35,137 bases of DNA from Leucobacter sp. Its GTDB lineage: Bacteria > Actinomycetota > Actinomycetes > Actinomycetales > Microbacteriaceae. The notes under the pieces were generated by a model. It was not told where the DNA came from, made no database searches, and was given only the letters and a program-made list of their open reading frames with translations. The DNA is taken from positions 1 to 35,137 of the forward strand of contig JAAZHL010000026.1 in the NCBI GenBank assembly GCA_012510755.1, given 5' to 3'. The position numbers and the translations under genes are program-made. Positions 15,178 to 22,405 of the stretch are shown piece after piece. Within the stretch, counting starts at the first letter, position 1; every line of letters starts with the position of its first letter.

Positions 15178-16083
15178 TCAGCGCGAGATCGCGAGACCTG
15201 TCAGGCGTTCGTAGAGTTCCGCATAGCGGTCGAACGTGCGGTCGACGATCTCTGCTGGTAGCTCAGGTGGTGTCCCCTCGCCGTTCCAGTTCGAAGTGAG
15301 CCAGTTGCGCACAATTTGCTTGTCAAAACTGTCGAGGCGGTGCTCACCGCCGGCCCGGTAGAGCTCGGCGTCCCAGTACCGCGACGAATCGCTCGTGAGC
15401 ACTTCGTCGGCGATCGTCAACACCCTCGCTTCGGGGTCGCGGCCGAACTCGAACTTGGTGTCTGCCAAGAGAACGCCGCGCTCGGCGGCAAGCTCGCGGG
15501 CAGTGTTGAAGATGGCGAGAGAGGTATCACGCAACGCCGTGGCAACCTCTGCGCCGACGAATTCGACGCTCTGCTCGAACGTGATGTTCTCATCGTGCTC
15601 ACCATAGGGCGCCTTGTAGGCAGGGGTGTAGATCGGTTCATCAAGCAGGTCGCCATCTTGCAGACCTGCAGGCAGCGCGATGCCGCAGACTGAGCCGGTC
15701 GCGACGTATTCTTTGTACCCTGAACCGGTGAGCGCCCCGCGCACCACGCATTCGATTTGGTACATGTCGAGACGCTTGGTGCGCATCGCACGGCTTGCGA
15801 CCTCAGCGGGCACCACGGGGGCCTCTGCCGGGTCGACAACCAAGTGGTTTGGCACCGCAATGCGGTCAAACCACCAGTTCGAAAGCGCAGTCAAGACCGT
15901 ACCCTTGCCGGTGATAGGTGGCTCGAGCACGTGGTCAAACGCACTGATGCGGTCGCTTGCCACCACCAACAGATGCTTACTGGTGGCAGGGTCTGCGCCC
16001 GCAGGCACGTACAGGTCACGCACCTTGCCCGAGTAAATGTGACGCCACCCGGCGAGTTCGTGTGCAGCCATCTCGACGATCAC
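15178..16083 (-). CDS. purC: SAICAR synthetase
   Basis: 301 residues. Joins CAIR and aspartate with ATP to give SAICAR. Features: HIYSGKVRDLYVP at the N terminus (glycine-rich ATP loop), VVASDRISAFDHVLEPPITGKG, ECVVRGALTGSGYKEY (substrate binding) and LADTKFEFG. Length near 300 matches the long, yeast-like/actinobacterial type. The GTG start at 16083 forms a GTGA overlap with the purD stop; ATG 16071 is an alternative that would shorten it by 4 residues. Co-transcribed with purD. Confidence 0.96.
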   Translation of the reverse strand: MIVEMAAHELAGWRHIYSGKVRDLYVPAGADPATSKHLLVVASDRISAFDHVLEPPITGKGTVLTALSNWWFDRIAVPNHLVVDPAEAPVVPAEVASRAMRTKRLDMYQIECVVRGALTGSGYKEYVATGSVCGIALPAGLQDGDLLDEPIYTPAYKAPYGEHDENITFEQSVEFVGAEVATALRDTSLAIFNTARELAAERGVLLADTKFEFGRDPEARVLTIADEVLTSDSSRYWDAELYRAGGEHRLDSFDKQIVRNWLTSNWNGEGTPPELPAEIVDRTFDRYAELYERLTGLAISR

Positions 16084-17369
16084 ACTACCCGTGCCGCGAT
16101 ATCGGTGCGGTGCTGACCGCCCTCGAGCCGCAACTGATCGATGCCCTGGTAGGCCCGTGCACGTGCATCGCCGAAGTTGTTTGCCCGCGCGACCACGCCG
16201 AGCACGCGACCGCCGGTCGCCACCCAGGCGCCCTCGTCACCGGCCGCAGCCGCCTCTCGCCTGGTTGCGGCGTGCACGAGGTGCACTCCCTCGATGGGGC
16301 CAGTGAGTTCGCCGGTTGCAGAGATCCCCGTAACCTCACGACCCGCAACCACATCGCCCGGGTACCCCTCGCTCGCGAGCACCACCACGACGGCAACGTC
16401 GTCACTGAACTCTGGCGCGGGCTTCGACCCAAGTTGACCGGTCGCCGCCGCGAGCAAGTATTCGCTGAGGGGCGACACCATGCGGGGCAGCACCACCTGC
16501 GTCTCAGGGTCGCCGAACCGGGCATTGAACTCGATCACTTTGATGCCCTGAGCAGTGACGATCAGGCCGCAGTAGAGCAGCCCGACAAATGGGGTGCCCT
16601 CTGCTTCGAGCTGACGCACGGTCGGCAGGGCGACGGTCTCAGTCACTTCGCGTACGAACGCATCGACCCCGCCCGGCAGCCACGGCAGCGGAGAATACGC
16701 GCCCATACCGCCAGTATTCGGGCCCTCGTCGCCGTCGAAGATGCGCTTATAGTCTTGCGCGGGGCTCAACGGAACGACATCGTGGCCATCAGCGAAAAAG
16801 AACAGCGACACCTCTTGGCCGTCGAGAGACTCTTCGATCAACACTTCGCCGTGGGGTGCCCACGTCGCAACATGGTCGAGCGCGGCGGCACGATCGTTCG
16901 TGACGAGCACGCCCTTGCCCGCGGCGAGACCGTCTGCCTTCACCACGTAGGGAGCGCCGAACTCGTCAAGTACCCCCTCGGCCTCGGCGGTGGTCGTGAC
17001 ACGCTTGGCGCCACCGGTGGGTACACCGACTTCAGCCATGATGCGCTTCGCAAAGGCTTTCGACCCTTCGAGAGCGGCGGCTGCTTGGCTGGGGCCGAAC
17101 ACTGGCACGCCAGCGAGGCGCAGAGGATCAGCAACCCCCGCAACGAGCGGCGCCTCAGGGCCAATCACCACGAGGTCGAACCCGTGCTCGCGCACGAATG
17201 CTTCGACCGCTGTCGGGTCTACGTAGTCGAGTGCGGGGGTTGCGACGCCGGCCGCCGCGATCCCTGCGTTGCCGGGGGCACAGACCACGTCATGAGGCGA
17301 GTCTTCTGACAACAGCGCGGTAACGATGGCGTGTTCGCGGGCGCCTGGCCCAAGCACGAGAATTTTCAC
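16080..17369 (-). CDS. purD: phosphoribosylamine-glycine ligase (GAR synthetase)
   Basis: 429 residues, ATP-grasp enzyme making GAR from phosphoribosylamine, glycine and ATP. MKILVLGPGAREHAI is the N-terminal nucleotide-like loop, GPEAPLVAGVAD the substrate site, VVKADGLAAGKGVLV the ATP-grasp strand, and IEFNARFGDPETQVVLPR the metal and ATP site. The start is GTG 17369, with GGTAGGCT exactly 6 bases upstream and no properly spaced ribosome binding site, so it looks leaderless. purC follows in a GTGA overlap. Divergent from the sterol-carrier-like gene by 57 bases. Confidence 0.97.
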   Translation of the reverse strand: MKILVLGPGAREHAIVTALLSEDSPHDVVCAPGNAGIAAAGVATPALDYVDPTAVEAFVREHGFDLVVIGPEAPLVAGVADPLRLAGVPVFGPSQAAAALEGSKAFAKRIMAEVGVPTGGAKRVTTTAEAEGVLDEFGAPYVVKADGLAAGKGVLVTNDRAAALDHVATWAPHGEVLIEESLDGQEVSLFFFADGHDVVPLSPAQDYKRIFDGDEGPNTGGMGAYSPLPWLPGGVDAFVREVTETVALPTVRQLEAEGTPFVGLLYCGLIVTAQGIKVIEFNARFGDPETQVVLPRMVSPLSEYLLAAATGQLGSKPAPEFSDDVAVVVVLASEGYPGDVVAGREVTGISATGELTGPIEGVHLVHAATRREAAAAGDEGAWVATGGRVLGVVARANNFGDARARAYQGIDQLRLEGGQHRTDIAARVV

Positions 17370-17375
17370 CCCTTT

Positions 17376-17381
17376 AGCCTA
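17376..17381 (-). promoter_or_regulatory. -10 box TAGGCT of purD (leaderless candidate)
   Basis: Minus strand CGGTAGGCT, 6 bases AAAGGG, then GTG. Same box and spacing as purL and nearly the same as purM. -35 not recognisable. Confidence 0.6.
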
Positions 17382-17414
17382 CCGTCGAGTGCGAGCGGGT
17401 GCCCCCGCGCTCGG

Positions 17415-17420
17415 TACAGT
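17415..17420 (+). promoter_or_regulatory. -10 box TACAGT of the sterol-carrier-like gene
   Basis: GGTACAGT followed by 6 bases (AGACGC) and ATG 17427. Fits a TANNNT leaderless promoter. It is 33 bases from the purD -10 box on the other strand, so the two promoters face away from each other within less than 60 bases. Confidence 0.5.
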
Positions 17421-17426
17421 AGACGC

Positions 17427-17798
17427 ATGGCGAGGCGGCGAATCGGCGAGAGCGAGGGCATGGCGGCTCTGCGCGCGGTGTTGGACGGTCATGACGACCG
17501 CCAGCAGGTGGCCACCGCCGTGCGCTATCTGCTCGAGGAACTGGCCGAGCGCGCGCCGGGGAACACAGTCGAGGTGCGAGTTGCGCCCTACGGCGCGACA
17601 CAGTGCGTGGCAGGCCCGCGACACACCCGAGGCACCCCGGCGAACGTCATTGAAACAGATGCGGCGACGTGGATCGCGCTCGCCACCGGCGGGCTCGACT
17701 GGCAGACCGCGCTCACGCAGGGACTCGTCTTAGCCTCGGGAGTGCGTGCTGACCTGCAGGGTCTGTTGCCGTTAGTACGCCAGGCCTGGGCCAGCTGA
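17427..17798 (+). CDS. sterol-carrier (SCP2-like) family protein
   Basis: 123 residues from ATG 17427. The sequence ARRRIGESEGMAALRAVL, then AVRYLLEELAERAPGNTVEVRV, GPRHTRGTPANVIETDAATWIALATGG and ASGVRADLQGLLPL matches the small actinobacterial proteins annotated as sterol carrier family, often found beside purine genes. The fold is an alpha/beta lipid-binding sandwich; the biological ligand in these bacteria is not known. No ribosome binding site, a TACAGT box 6 bases ahead. An in-frame upstream ATG at 17331 overlaps the purD 5' end and is unlikely. Confidence 0.8.
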   Translation: MARRRIGESEGMAALRAVLDGHDDRQQVATAVRYLLEELAERAPGNTVEVRVAPYGATQCVAGPRHTRGTPANVIETDAATWIALATGGLDWQTALTQGLVLASGVRADLQGLLPLVRQAWAS

Positions 17799-17882
17799 CC
17801 GCCCACGACCGATCTGCGGCGGACCAGCGCACCGGGGCACGGGGTTGAGTTCTTGCCCAGCCAGGGCCGAGAGAATAGAAAC

Positions 17883-18347
17883 ATGACGAACGAAGAAGTG
17901 GCGGCAGCGCGGCCAGAGCTGCCGACTGATGCGGCCCAGCCGACGCAACCTGCTGCGGCAGGCGAGGGAGCCACAGCAGCCTCGGCAGCCGAGGCTTCCC
18001 CAGCAGCTGAGCCGACCCTGCAGCCGGAGTCTGCCGAAGCTGAAGCCGAGTTCGAACTCACCGAGACCCAGCACACGCCAGTCGCCGTGGGGCTGCAACG
18101 CTCGGTGCGATTCGGCCGCATCATCATCTCGACCACGGTGCTGGGCGGCGTGCTCGGCGTGCTTGCGAGCCTGCTGTTTCCTGTGGTGCAGGGCGCCGAT
18201 TATGAGCTGCGTCAAGTGGCTGGCCTCATGGCCGTCGTGGGTGCGGCGATCGGTCTCACCGTTGGCGCGATTCTTGCGCTCTTGCTGGGAATCATCGCCA
18301 GGCGGCAGCGGGGTCAAGCCATGGCCGTGCAGACTGACGTAAGATAG
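17883..18347 (+). CDS. small membrane protein with acidic disordered N terminus
   Basis: 154 residues from ATG 17883. Residues 1-60 are Ala/Glu/Pro/Thr-rich and acidic. Two hydrophobic helices (about 77-100 and 111-137) with GG/GA-rich packing faces are followed by a short basic tail. I recognise it only as a type often present near purF in Microbacteriaceae-like genomes; no function can be given. There is no ribosome binding site; GAGAAT lies 6 bases before the start, a weak TANNNT-like box. The tatA promoter seems to lie in its last codons. Confidence 0.7.
   Translation: MTNEEVAAARPELPTDAAQPTQPAAAGEGATAASAAEASPAAEPTLQPESAEAEAEFELTETQHTPVAVGLQRSVRFGRIIISTTVLGGVLGVLASLLFPVVQGADYELRQVAGLMAVVGAAIGLTVGAILALLLGIIARRQRGQAMAVQTDVR
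18340..18345 (+). promoter_or_regulatory. possible -10 box TAAGAT of tatA
   Basis: TAAGAT lies over the end of the upstream gene, 33 bases before the tatA ATG, with a GGAG ribosome binding site at 18364-18367 between. This would give a leadered mRNA of about 25-30 bases. No -35 was identified. Confidence 0.35.
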
Positions 18348-18378
18348 CGAATGGCTCGACCGAACGGAGCGAACACTC

Positions 18379-18720
18379 ATGCCTAACCTCACAGGGCCCA
18401 CCGCACTTGTCATTATTCTCATTGTGCTGCTGCTGTTCGGCGCTCCGAAACTGCCTGCGCTGGCGCGAAGCCTCGGTCAGTCGATGAAGATTCTGAAAAA
18501 AGAAGTCACGTCGAACGATGACGGCCAGGCAAGCGGCGAAGCCGAAACCAGCAGTGCATCAGCGGCGCCAGCAACTCCGGCTGCAGCAGAGGCAACTGCA
18601 GCGGCAAGCCCAGACGTTGATGAGCTCGCTCGTGCGAAGGCCGAGGCCGCAGCTGCGAAAGCTGAAGCCGACGCCCTTCGCGCCGCGGCACAACAGCGCG
18701 ACACCGACGACAAGGCTTAG
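18379..18720 (+). CDS. tatA: twin-arginine translocase subunit TatA
   Basis: 113 residues. Short N-terminal helix GPTALVIILIVLLLFGAPKLPALARSLGQSMKILKKEV, with the FGAPKLP hinge and the amphipathic helix that defines TatA/E, then an Ala-rich tail with a long charged helix (ELARAKAEAAAAKAEADALRAAAQQR). TatA oligomers form the membrane passage for folded Tat substrates, with TatC as receptor. No tatC or tatB is nearby, so this is an isolated copy, unlike the usual tatA-tatC pair. ATG with GGAG at about 11 bases. The convergent neighbour is purF. Confidence 0.92.
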   Translation: MPNLTGPTALVIILIVLLLFGAPKLPALARSLGQSMKILKKEVTSNDDGQASGEAETSSASAAPATPAAAEATAAASPDVDELARAKAEAAAAKAEADALRAAAQQRDTDDKA

Positions 18721-18756
18721 GCGCGGCGGTTCAGCTGACCTGAGTGGCCTCTAGCC
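18721..18756. repeat. duplicated copy of the purF 3' end
   Basis: 36 bases match 18835-18870 with one mismatch, the last 31 bases (18726-18756) being identical. The second copy is the real end of purF (last seven codons and stop); this copy lies 114 bases outside the gene, just after the tatA stop. Confidence 0.9.
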
Positions 18757-18763
18757 CGGCCAG

Positions 18764-18793
18764 CCGCAGAGTGCAAAGCATCGCTTTGTGCGG
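18764..18793. terminator. hairpin between tatA and purF
   Basis: CAAAGC (18774-18779), loop ATC, GCTTTG (18783-18788), with outer pairing CCGCA (18764-18768) and TGCGG (18789-18793) across a bulge. It lies between convergent genes, within the segment bounded by the purF-end duplication. Confidence 0.5.
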
Positions 18794-18834
18794 CGTTGCC
18801 GCTGAACGCGCCCTCGCGTGCTGCACGCTCTGTT

Positions 18835-18870
18835 GCGCAGCGGTTCAGCTGACCTGAGTGGCCTCTAGCC
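18835..18870. repeat. purF 3' end, original copy of the duplicated 36 bases
   Basis: Covers the purF stop (18845-18847) and last codons. Pairs with 18721-18756 as a direct repeat with period 114. Confidence 0.9.
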
Positions 18871-20305
18871 ACCCCAGGTACTCTTCGGTCACGTTGCCGG
18901 CGAGGTATTCGCCGGTGAAGCAGGCCTGTTCGAGTTCGGTGACTTTGCTCTGACCGCTTAAGATGGCGCGCTTCATGCCCTCGACCGTCTGGTACACGAG
19001 GTGGTCGGCACCCATAAGCGCGGCAATCTCGTCATTCGTGCGGTCGTGAGCAATCAGCTCACCCCGTGTGGGCATATTGATGCCGTATACGTGCGGGTAG
19101 AGCACCGGAGGTGCGGCCGAGGCGAAAGTGACCGATGCGGCGCCTGCACTGCGCGCCATCTCGACGATCTCTCGCGAAGTGGTGCCGCGCACGATCGAAT
19201 CGTCGACGATCAGCACGTTCTTACCCTGAAACTCGGTGCTCATCGCGTTCAGCTTCTGTCGCACTGAGCGCTTGCGCACCGACTGGCCGGGCATGATGAA
19301 GGTGCGGCCGACATAGCGGTTCTTGAAGAAACCCTCTCGGTATTCGATGCCGAGTTTCTGTGCCACCTGCATGGCGCTGGGCCGCGCCGAGTCAGGAATA
19401 GGCATGACCACATCGATGTCGCCAGCCGTGACCTCACGCGCCACCTGCTCGGCGAGCACATCGCCGAGTCGCAGCCGCGCGTCGTAGACCGAGATGCCGC
19501 TCAACACTGAGTCGGGGCGTGCAAGGTAAATGTATTCGAACGAGCAGGGCAGGAGCCGCGTGTGTTGCGCGCACTGACGCGAATGGAGTTCGCCGTCAGG
19601 CGTGATAAACACGGCCTCGCCCGGCCGCACGTCGCGCACGATCTCATACCCACCCGATTCGAGTACGAGCGATTCGCTCGCTACCACCCATTCGGCGCGG
19701 CCGCTGTCGGTTTCGCGCCGCCCCAACACGAGCGGGCGAATGCCGAACGGGTCGCGAAATGCGAGCAGCCCGTGCCCCGCGATCAGGGCGATCGCGGCAT
19801 ACGAACCATCAGCGCGCTCGTGCACCCGAGACACTGCATCGAAGACTTGGTCGGGGCTGAGCGAACCGTCTGCGGCGCTGTGCTGCAGCTCACCCGCGAG
19901 CACGTTGAGCAGCAGTTCGGTGTCGGAATGCGTGTTGAGGTGCCTGCGCTCCACGTTTGACAGCTCTGACACCAACTCGCGCGTGTTCGTGAGATTGCCG
20001 TTGTGCACCAAAATAATGCCGTAGGGCGCGTTCACGTAGAACGGCTGCGCCTCCTCTTCGAGCGCAGCAGAACCGCTCGTGGCATACCGCACATGACCGA
20101 GACCCACGTTGCCGAGCAGCGATCGCATATCGCGTGTGCGATAGGCCTCGCGCACCTGCCCGCGCGCCTTGACCATATGAAACTGGTATCCATCGGCGGT
20201 CGCGATGCCGGTCGAATCTTGGCCGCGGTGCTGCAACAGCAGCAAGCTGTCGTAGATCTGTTGGTTCACGGGCTCTGCTGAGACGATACCTACGATGCCG
20301 CACAT
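18845..20305 (-). CDS. purF: amidophosphoribosyltransferase
   Basis: 486 residues. First committed purine step: PRPP + glutamine to phosphoribosylamine. Residue 2 is the nucleophile Cys (MCGIVGIV), so no propeptide is present, unlike the Bacillus-type precursor. LLLLQHRGQDSTGIA and GHVRYATSGSA belong to the N-terminal glutaminase; LIVDDSIVRGTTSREIVEMARSAGA is the PRPP loop of the transferase half. A Cys near the C terminus (EQACFTGEYLAG) matches the Fe-S or structural cysteines of B. subtilis-type PurF. AGGAG lies 13 bases before the ATG, and AACACT 6 bases before it, so either a leadered or leaderless start is possible. A possible -10 TAGACT lies at 20360-20365. Confidence 0.97.
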   Translation of the reverse strand: MCGIVGIVSAEPVNQQIYDSLLLLQHRGQDSTGIATADGYQFHMVKARGQVREAYRTRDMRSLLGNVGLGHVRYATSGSAALEEEAQPFYVNAPYGIILVHNGNLTNTRELVSELSNVERRHLNTHSDTELLLNVLAGELQHSAADGSLSPDQVFDAVSRVHERADGSYAAIALIAGHGLLAFRDPFGIRPLVLGRRETDSGRAEWVVASESLVLESGGYEIVRDVRPGEAVFITPDGELHSRQCAQHTRLLPCSFEYIYLARPDSVLSGISVYDARLRLGDVLAEQVAREVTAGDIDVVMPIPDSARPSAMQVAQKLGIEYREGFFKNRYVGRTFIMPGQSVRKRSVRQKLNAMSTEFQGKNVLIVDDSIVRGTTSREIVEMARSAGAASVTFASAAPPVLYPHVYGINMPTRGELIAHDRTNDEIAALMGADHLVYQTVEGMKRAILSGQSKVTELEQACFTGEYLAGNVTEEYLGWLEATQVS

Positions 20306-20551
20306 GGGTTGAGTGTTGCTCCTGCGAGTGGATCTGGCGCCGCGCGCCGCGACTCATACAGTCTACGCGTGTGCAGGCTCTGCTCGCGCATGCGCGGATT
20401 TTCGTCGGGGTGCAACACTCAGCGAGTCACCCCGAGCATCACTTCTGAAAGACCTCCGCCGGTGTCGCCCAGTCGAGCGCCGTCCGCTCCCGTGATTCCT
20501 CGCCCCGGGCTGCCCCGCACCTTGCTTGCTGCTCCCCGTGCTCCCGCTGCC

Positions 20552-20684
20552 CCGGCTTCCCTCGCCCTGGTCTCACCCCGCCTGACCCGGGCACGACCCC
20601 CTCACCGCCTTACCGCTGCTCCTGCCCCCGCTGCACCGGCTTCCCTCGCCCTGGTCTCACCCCGCCTGACCCGGGCACGACCCC
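20552..20684. repeat. two-copy 84-base-period C-rich direct repeat
   Basis: 49 bases at 20552-20600 recur exactly at 20636-20684 (CCGGCTTCCCTCGCCCTGGT at the start of each), followed in both by TCACCGCC. Strongly C-rich on the plus strand. Confidence 0.85.
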
Positions 20685-20719
20685 TCACCGCCCTGCCCAC
20701 GCTGCCACGGCGTTGCAAG

Positions 20720-20781
20720 CACCAATCTGCCATTTACAACCTGATTTCAGCAGATTTGGGGTTGTAGAACGCAGATAGGTG
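20720..20781. repeat. 62-base palindromic element, intergenic copy
   Basis: Arms 20720-20741 and 20760-20781, each 22 bases, pair at 18 positions; the loop is 18 bases (20742-20759). Inner parts ACAACC/GGTTGT and ATCTGC/GCAGAT are exact. The loop holds another GCAGAT (20750-20755), so the left arm can pair with either of two copies that are 21 bases apart. AT-rich compared with the GC-rich surroundings. The same layout is found at 32078-32140. Confidence 0.75.
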
Positions 20782-21000
20782 CGGCAAGTAAGACGGTGGC
20801 ACAAGCAAGGTGGTGGCGCAGGGCCGCGGTGGCGCAGGGCCGTGGTGACGCAGGGCCGCGGTCCGGCAAGTAAGGACGGTGCGGCAAGTAAGACGGTGGC
20901 GCAGGGCCGTGGCGGCGCAGGGCGGGGACGCAGGGTCGCCGTGGCGGCACGGGGACGCAGGGCCGCGGTGGCGGCACGGGGACGTAGCGCCGTGGGCAGG
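20779..21000. repeat. degenerate GC-rich minisatellite
   Basis: A run of units of about 14-19 bases built from GTGGCGCAGGGCCGCG, GGCGGCACGGGGACG and GTGCGGCAAGTAAGACG types. The 22 bases at 20779-20800 recur exactly at 20879-20900, with a partial copy at 20862-20880. No coding signal. It looks like slippage- or recombination-prone DNA. Confidence 0.75.
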
Positions 21001-21091
21001 GGTCATCCGGTGCCCGGTAGTGCGGCAAGGTCGAGCGTGCACCGTTCATGCTGTAACGGCACACGCGGGCAACAAACTGGGACAGGGTCGG

Positions 21092-22405
21092 TTAGGGGCG
21101 CCCCATGCCGCGCACCCGCCAGCCCGCCGCACGCCACGCGTCGCGGTTCAGGGCGTTGCGCGCATCGACAATGACGGGGCGCGCAACCAGCTTGGCAGCG
21201 TGCGCTGGGTCGAGGTCGTAGCGGTATTCGGGCCATTCGGTGACGAGCAGCACCACTTCGGCGTCGCGCAAGGCGGTGTCAAGGTCGGCTTCGTAGGCGA
21301 GTTGCGGGTGGACGTTGCGAGCGTCATCGATGGCACGAGGATCAGTCACCACCACATCTGCGCCCAACCCGTGCAGGCGAGTCGCCGCAAACAGGGCGGG
21401 GGAGTCGCGGGTGTCATCGCTGTGCGGCTTGAACGCTGCCCCGAGCACCGCGACCCGCTTGCCAAGCGGGCTACCGCCTAACTCGTCGACCACCAGTTGC
21501 ACGGCGTGTTCGCGGCGGCGCAGGTTGATCGCGTCGACATCGCGCAAGACGCCAACCGAGTCGCGCAGCCCGAGTTCTTCGGCGCGGGCGGCGAAGGCGC
21601 GAATGTCTTTGGGGAGGCAACCGCCACCGAAACCGATGCCTGCGCCGAGAAAGCGGCGACCGATGCGGTCGTCGTGCCCGATCGCATCGGCGAGCACGGT
21701 GACATCGGCCCCGGTGACTTCGGCGATTTCTGCCATCGCGTTGATGAACGAGATCTTGGTGGCGAGAAATGCGTTGGCCGATACCTTCACGAGTTCGGCG
21801 GTCGCGTAGTCGGCGACAATACAGGGGGTGCCCACCTCGAGTGGCGTGCGGTACACCTCACGCAGCACGGCTTCGGCACGCTGCCCGGCCGAATCGCTCG
21901 CCACGCCGATGACCAGACGATCGGGTTCGAGGGTGTCTTTCACGGCCCAGCCCTCGCGCAAAAACTCGGGGTTCCAGGCAAGCTCTGCCCCCGCCTCGCG
22001 CACCAGCGGTGCGAGCCGTGCTGCGGTGCCGACGGGCACCGTCGACTTGCCTGCGACCACGGCCCCGGCCTGTAGATGTGGCAGCAGGCTCGCTACGGCT
22101 GCATCAACAAAACTCAGGTCGGCCGCTGAACCGTCTTTGACCTGTGGCGTGCCGACGCAGATGAAGTGCACCTCGGCGGCCGCGGCGTCGGCAATGTCTG
22201 CCGAGAAGCTCAGCCTGCCGTTGTCGATGCCCGTGCGCAACAGATCGTCAAGGCCAGGCTCAAAGAATGGTGAGACCCCGGTGGCCAGCTGTGCGACCCG
22301 GTCAGTGCTCGTGTCGATGCCGATGACCCGGTGCCCGAGTGATGCCATCGCCGCCGCGTGAACGGCGCCAAGGTAGCCGCAGCCGATCACTGAGATTGTT
22401 GTCAC
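21092..22405 (-). CDS. UDP-glucose/GDP-mannose dehydrogenase family protein (probable UDP-glucose 6-dehydrogenase)
   Basis: 437 residues from GTG 22405, with AGGAG 9 bases upstream. NAD-binding Rossmann loop ISVIGCGYLGAVHAAAM (residues 4-20), TEFLREGWAVKD-like segment (NPEFLREGWAVKDTLEPDR, about 145-163), Lys207 in ELVKVSANAFLATKISFINA, and the catalytic Cys263 in GIGFGGGCLPKD. The C-terminal half contains GAAFKPHSDDTRDSPA. The enzyme oxidises UDP-glucose twice to UDP-glucuronate, a precursor for cell-surface glycans. Its start overlaps the stop of the glycosyltransferase-SGNH gene by GTGA, so the two act in one pathway. An in-frame upstream ATG at 22531 would extend deep into that gene and is rejected. 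Confidence 0.93.
   Translation of the reverse strand: MTTISVIGCGYLGAVHAAAMASLGHRVIGIDTSTDRVAQLATGVSPFFEPGLDDLLRTGIDNGRLSFSADIADAAAAEVHFICVGTPQVKDGSAADLSFVDAAVASLLPHLQAGAVVAGKSTVPVGTAARLAPLVREAGAELAWNPEFLREGWAVKDTLEPDRLVIGVASDSAGQRAEAVLREVYRTPLEVGTPCIVADYATAELVKVSANAFLATKISFINAMAEIAEVTGADVTVLADAIGHDDRIGRRFLGAGIGFGGGCLPKDIRAFAARAEELGLRDSVGVLRDVDAINLRRREHAVQLVVDELGGSPLGKRVAVLGAAFKPHSDDTRDSPALFAATRLHGLGADVVVTDPRAIDDARNVHPQLAYEADLDTALRDAEVVLLVTEWPEYRYDLDPAHAAKLVARPVIVDARNALNRDAWRAAGWRVRGMGRP

Larger units (their letters stand above)
20306..21091. other. repeat-rich intergenic region between purF and the UDP-sugar dehydrogenase gene
   Basis: 786 bases with no credible gene; the open frames here are low-complexity by-products of repeats. 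Next to purF, TGAGTGTTGC (20310-20319) and GCAACACTCA (20412-20421) form an inverted repeat, and CGGGGTG (20406-20412) pairs with CACCCCG (20428-20434). Further right follow an 84-base tandem duplication, a 62-base palindromic element and a GC-rich minisatellite (separate entries). The last 90 bases (21000-21091) show nothing. Confidence 0.7.

Noticed and set aside
15957..17309. Open frame of 450 codons on the plus strand opposite purD
   Set aside because: It is the antisense shadow of purD and purC in GC-rich DNA; its translation shows no family pattern.
9362..20431. Shared 13-base word CTCAGCGAGTCAC upstream of purL (9362-9374) and near purF (20419-20431), possible operator
   Set aside because: In a window of this size many 13-base words are expected to occur twice by chance, and no copy was found near purD, purM or purS.
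20779..20900. CRISPR-like spacing of the 22-base exact repeats
   Set aside because: Only two exact copies 100 bases apart, within degenerate GC-rich repeats, and no cas genes.
20734..21481. Open frames on both strands through the GC-rich repeat block
   Set aside because: The translations are repeats of His/Pro/Arg or Gly/Arg/Ala with no start signals; they follow the repeat period rather than a gene.
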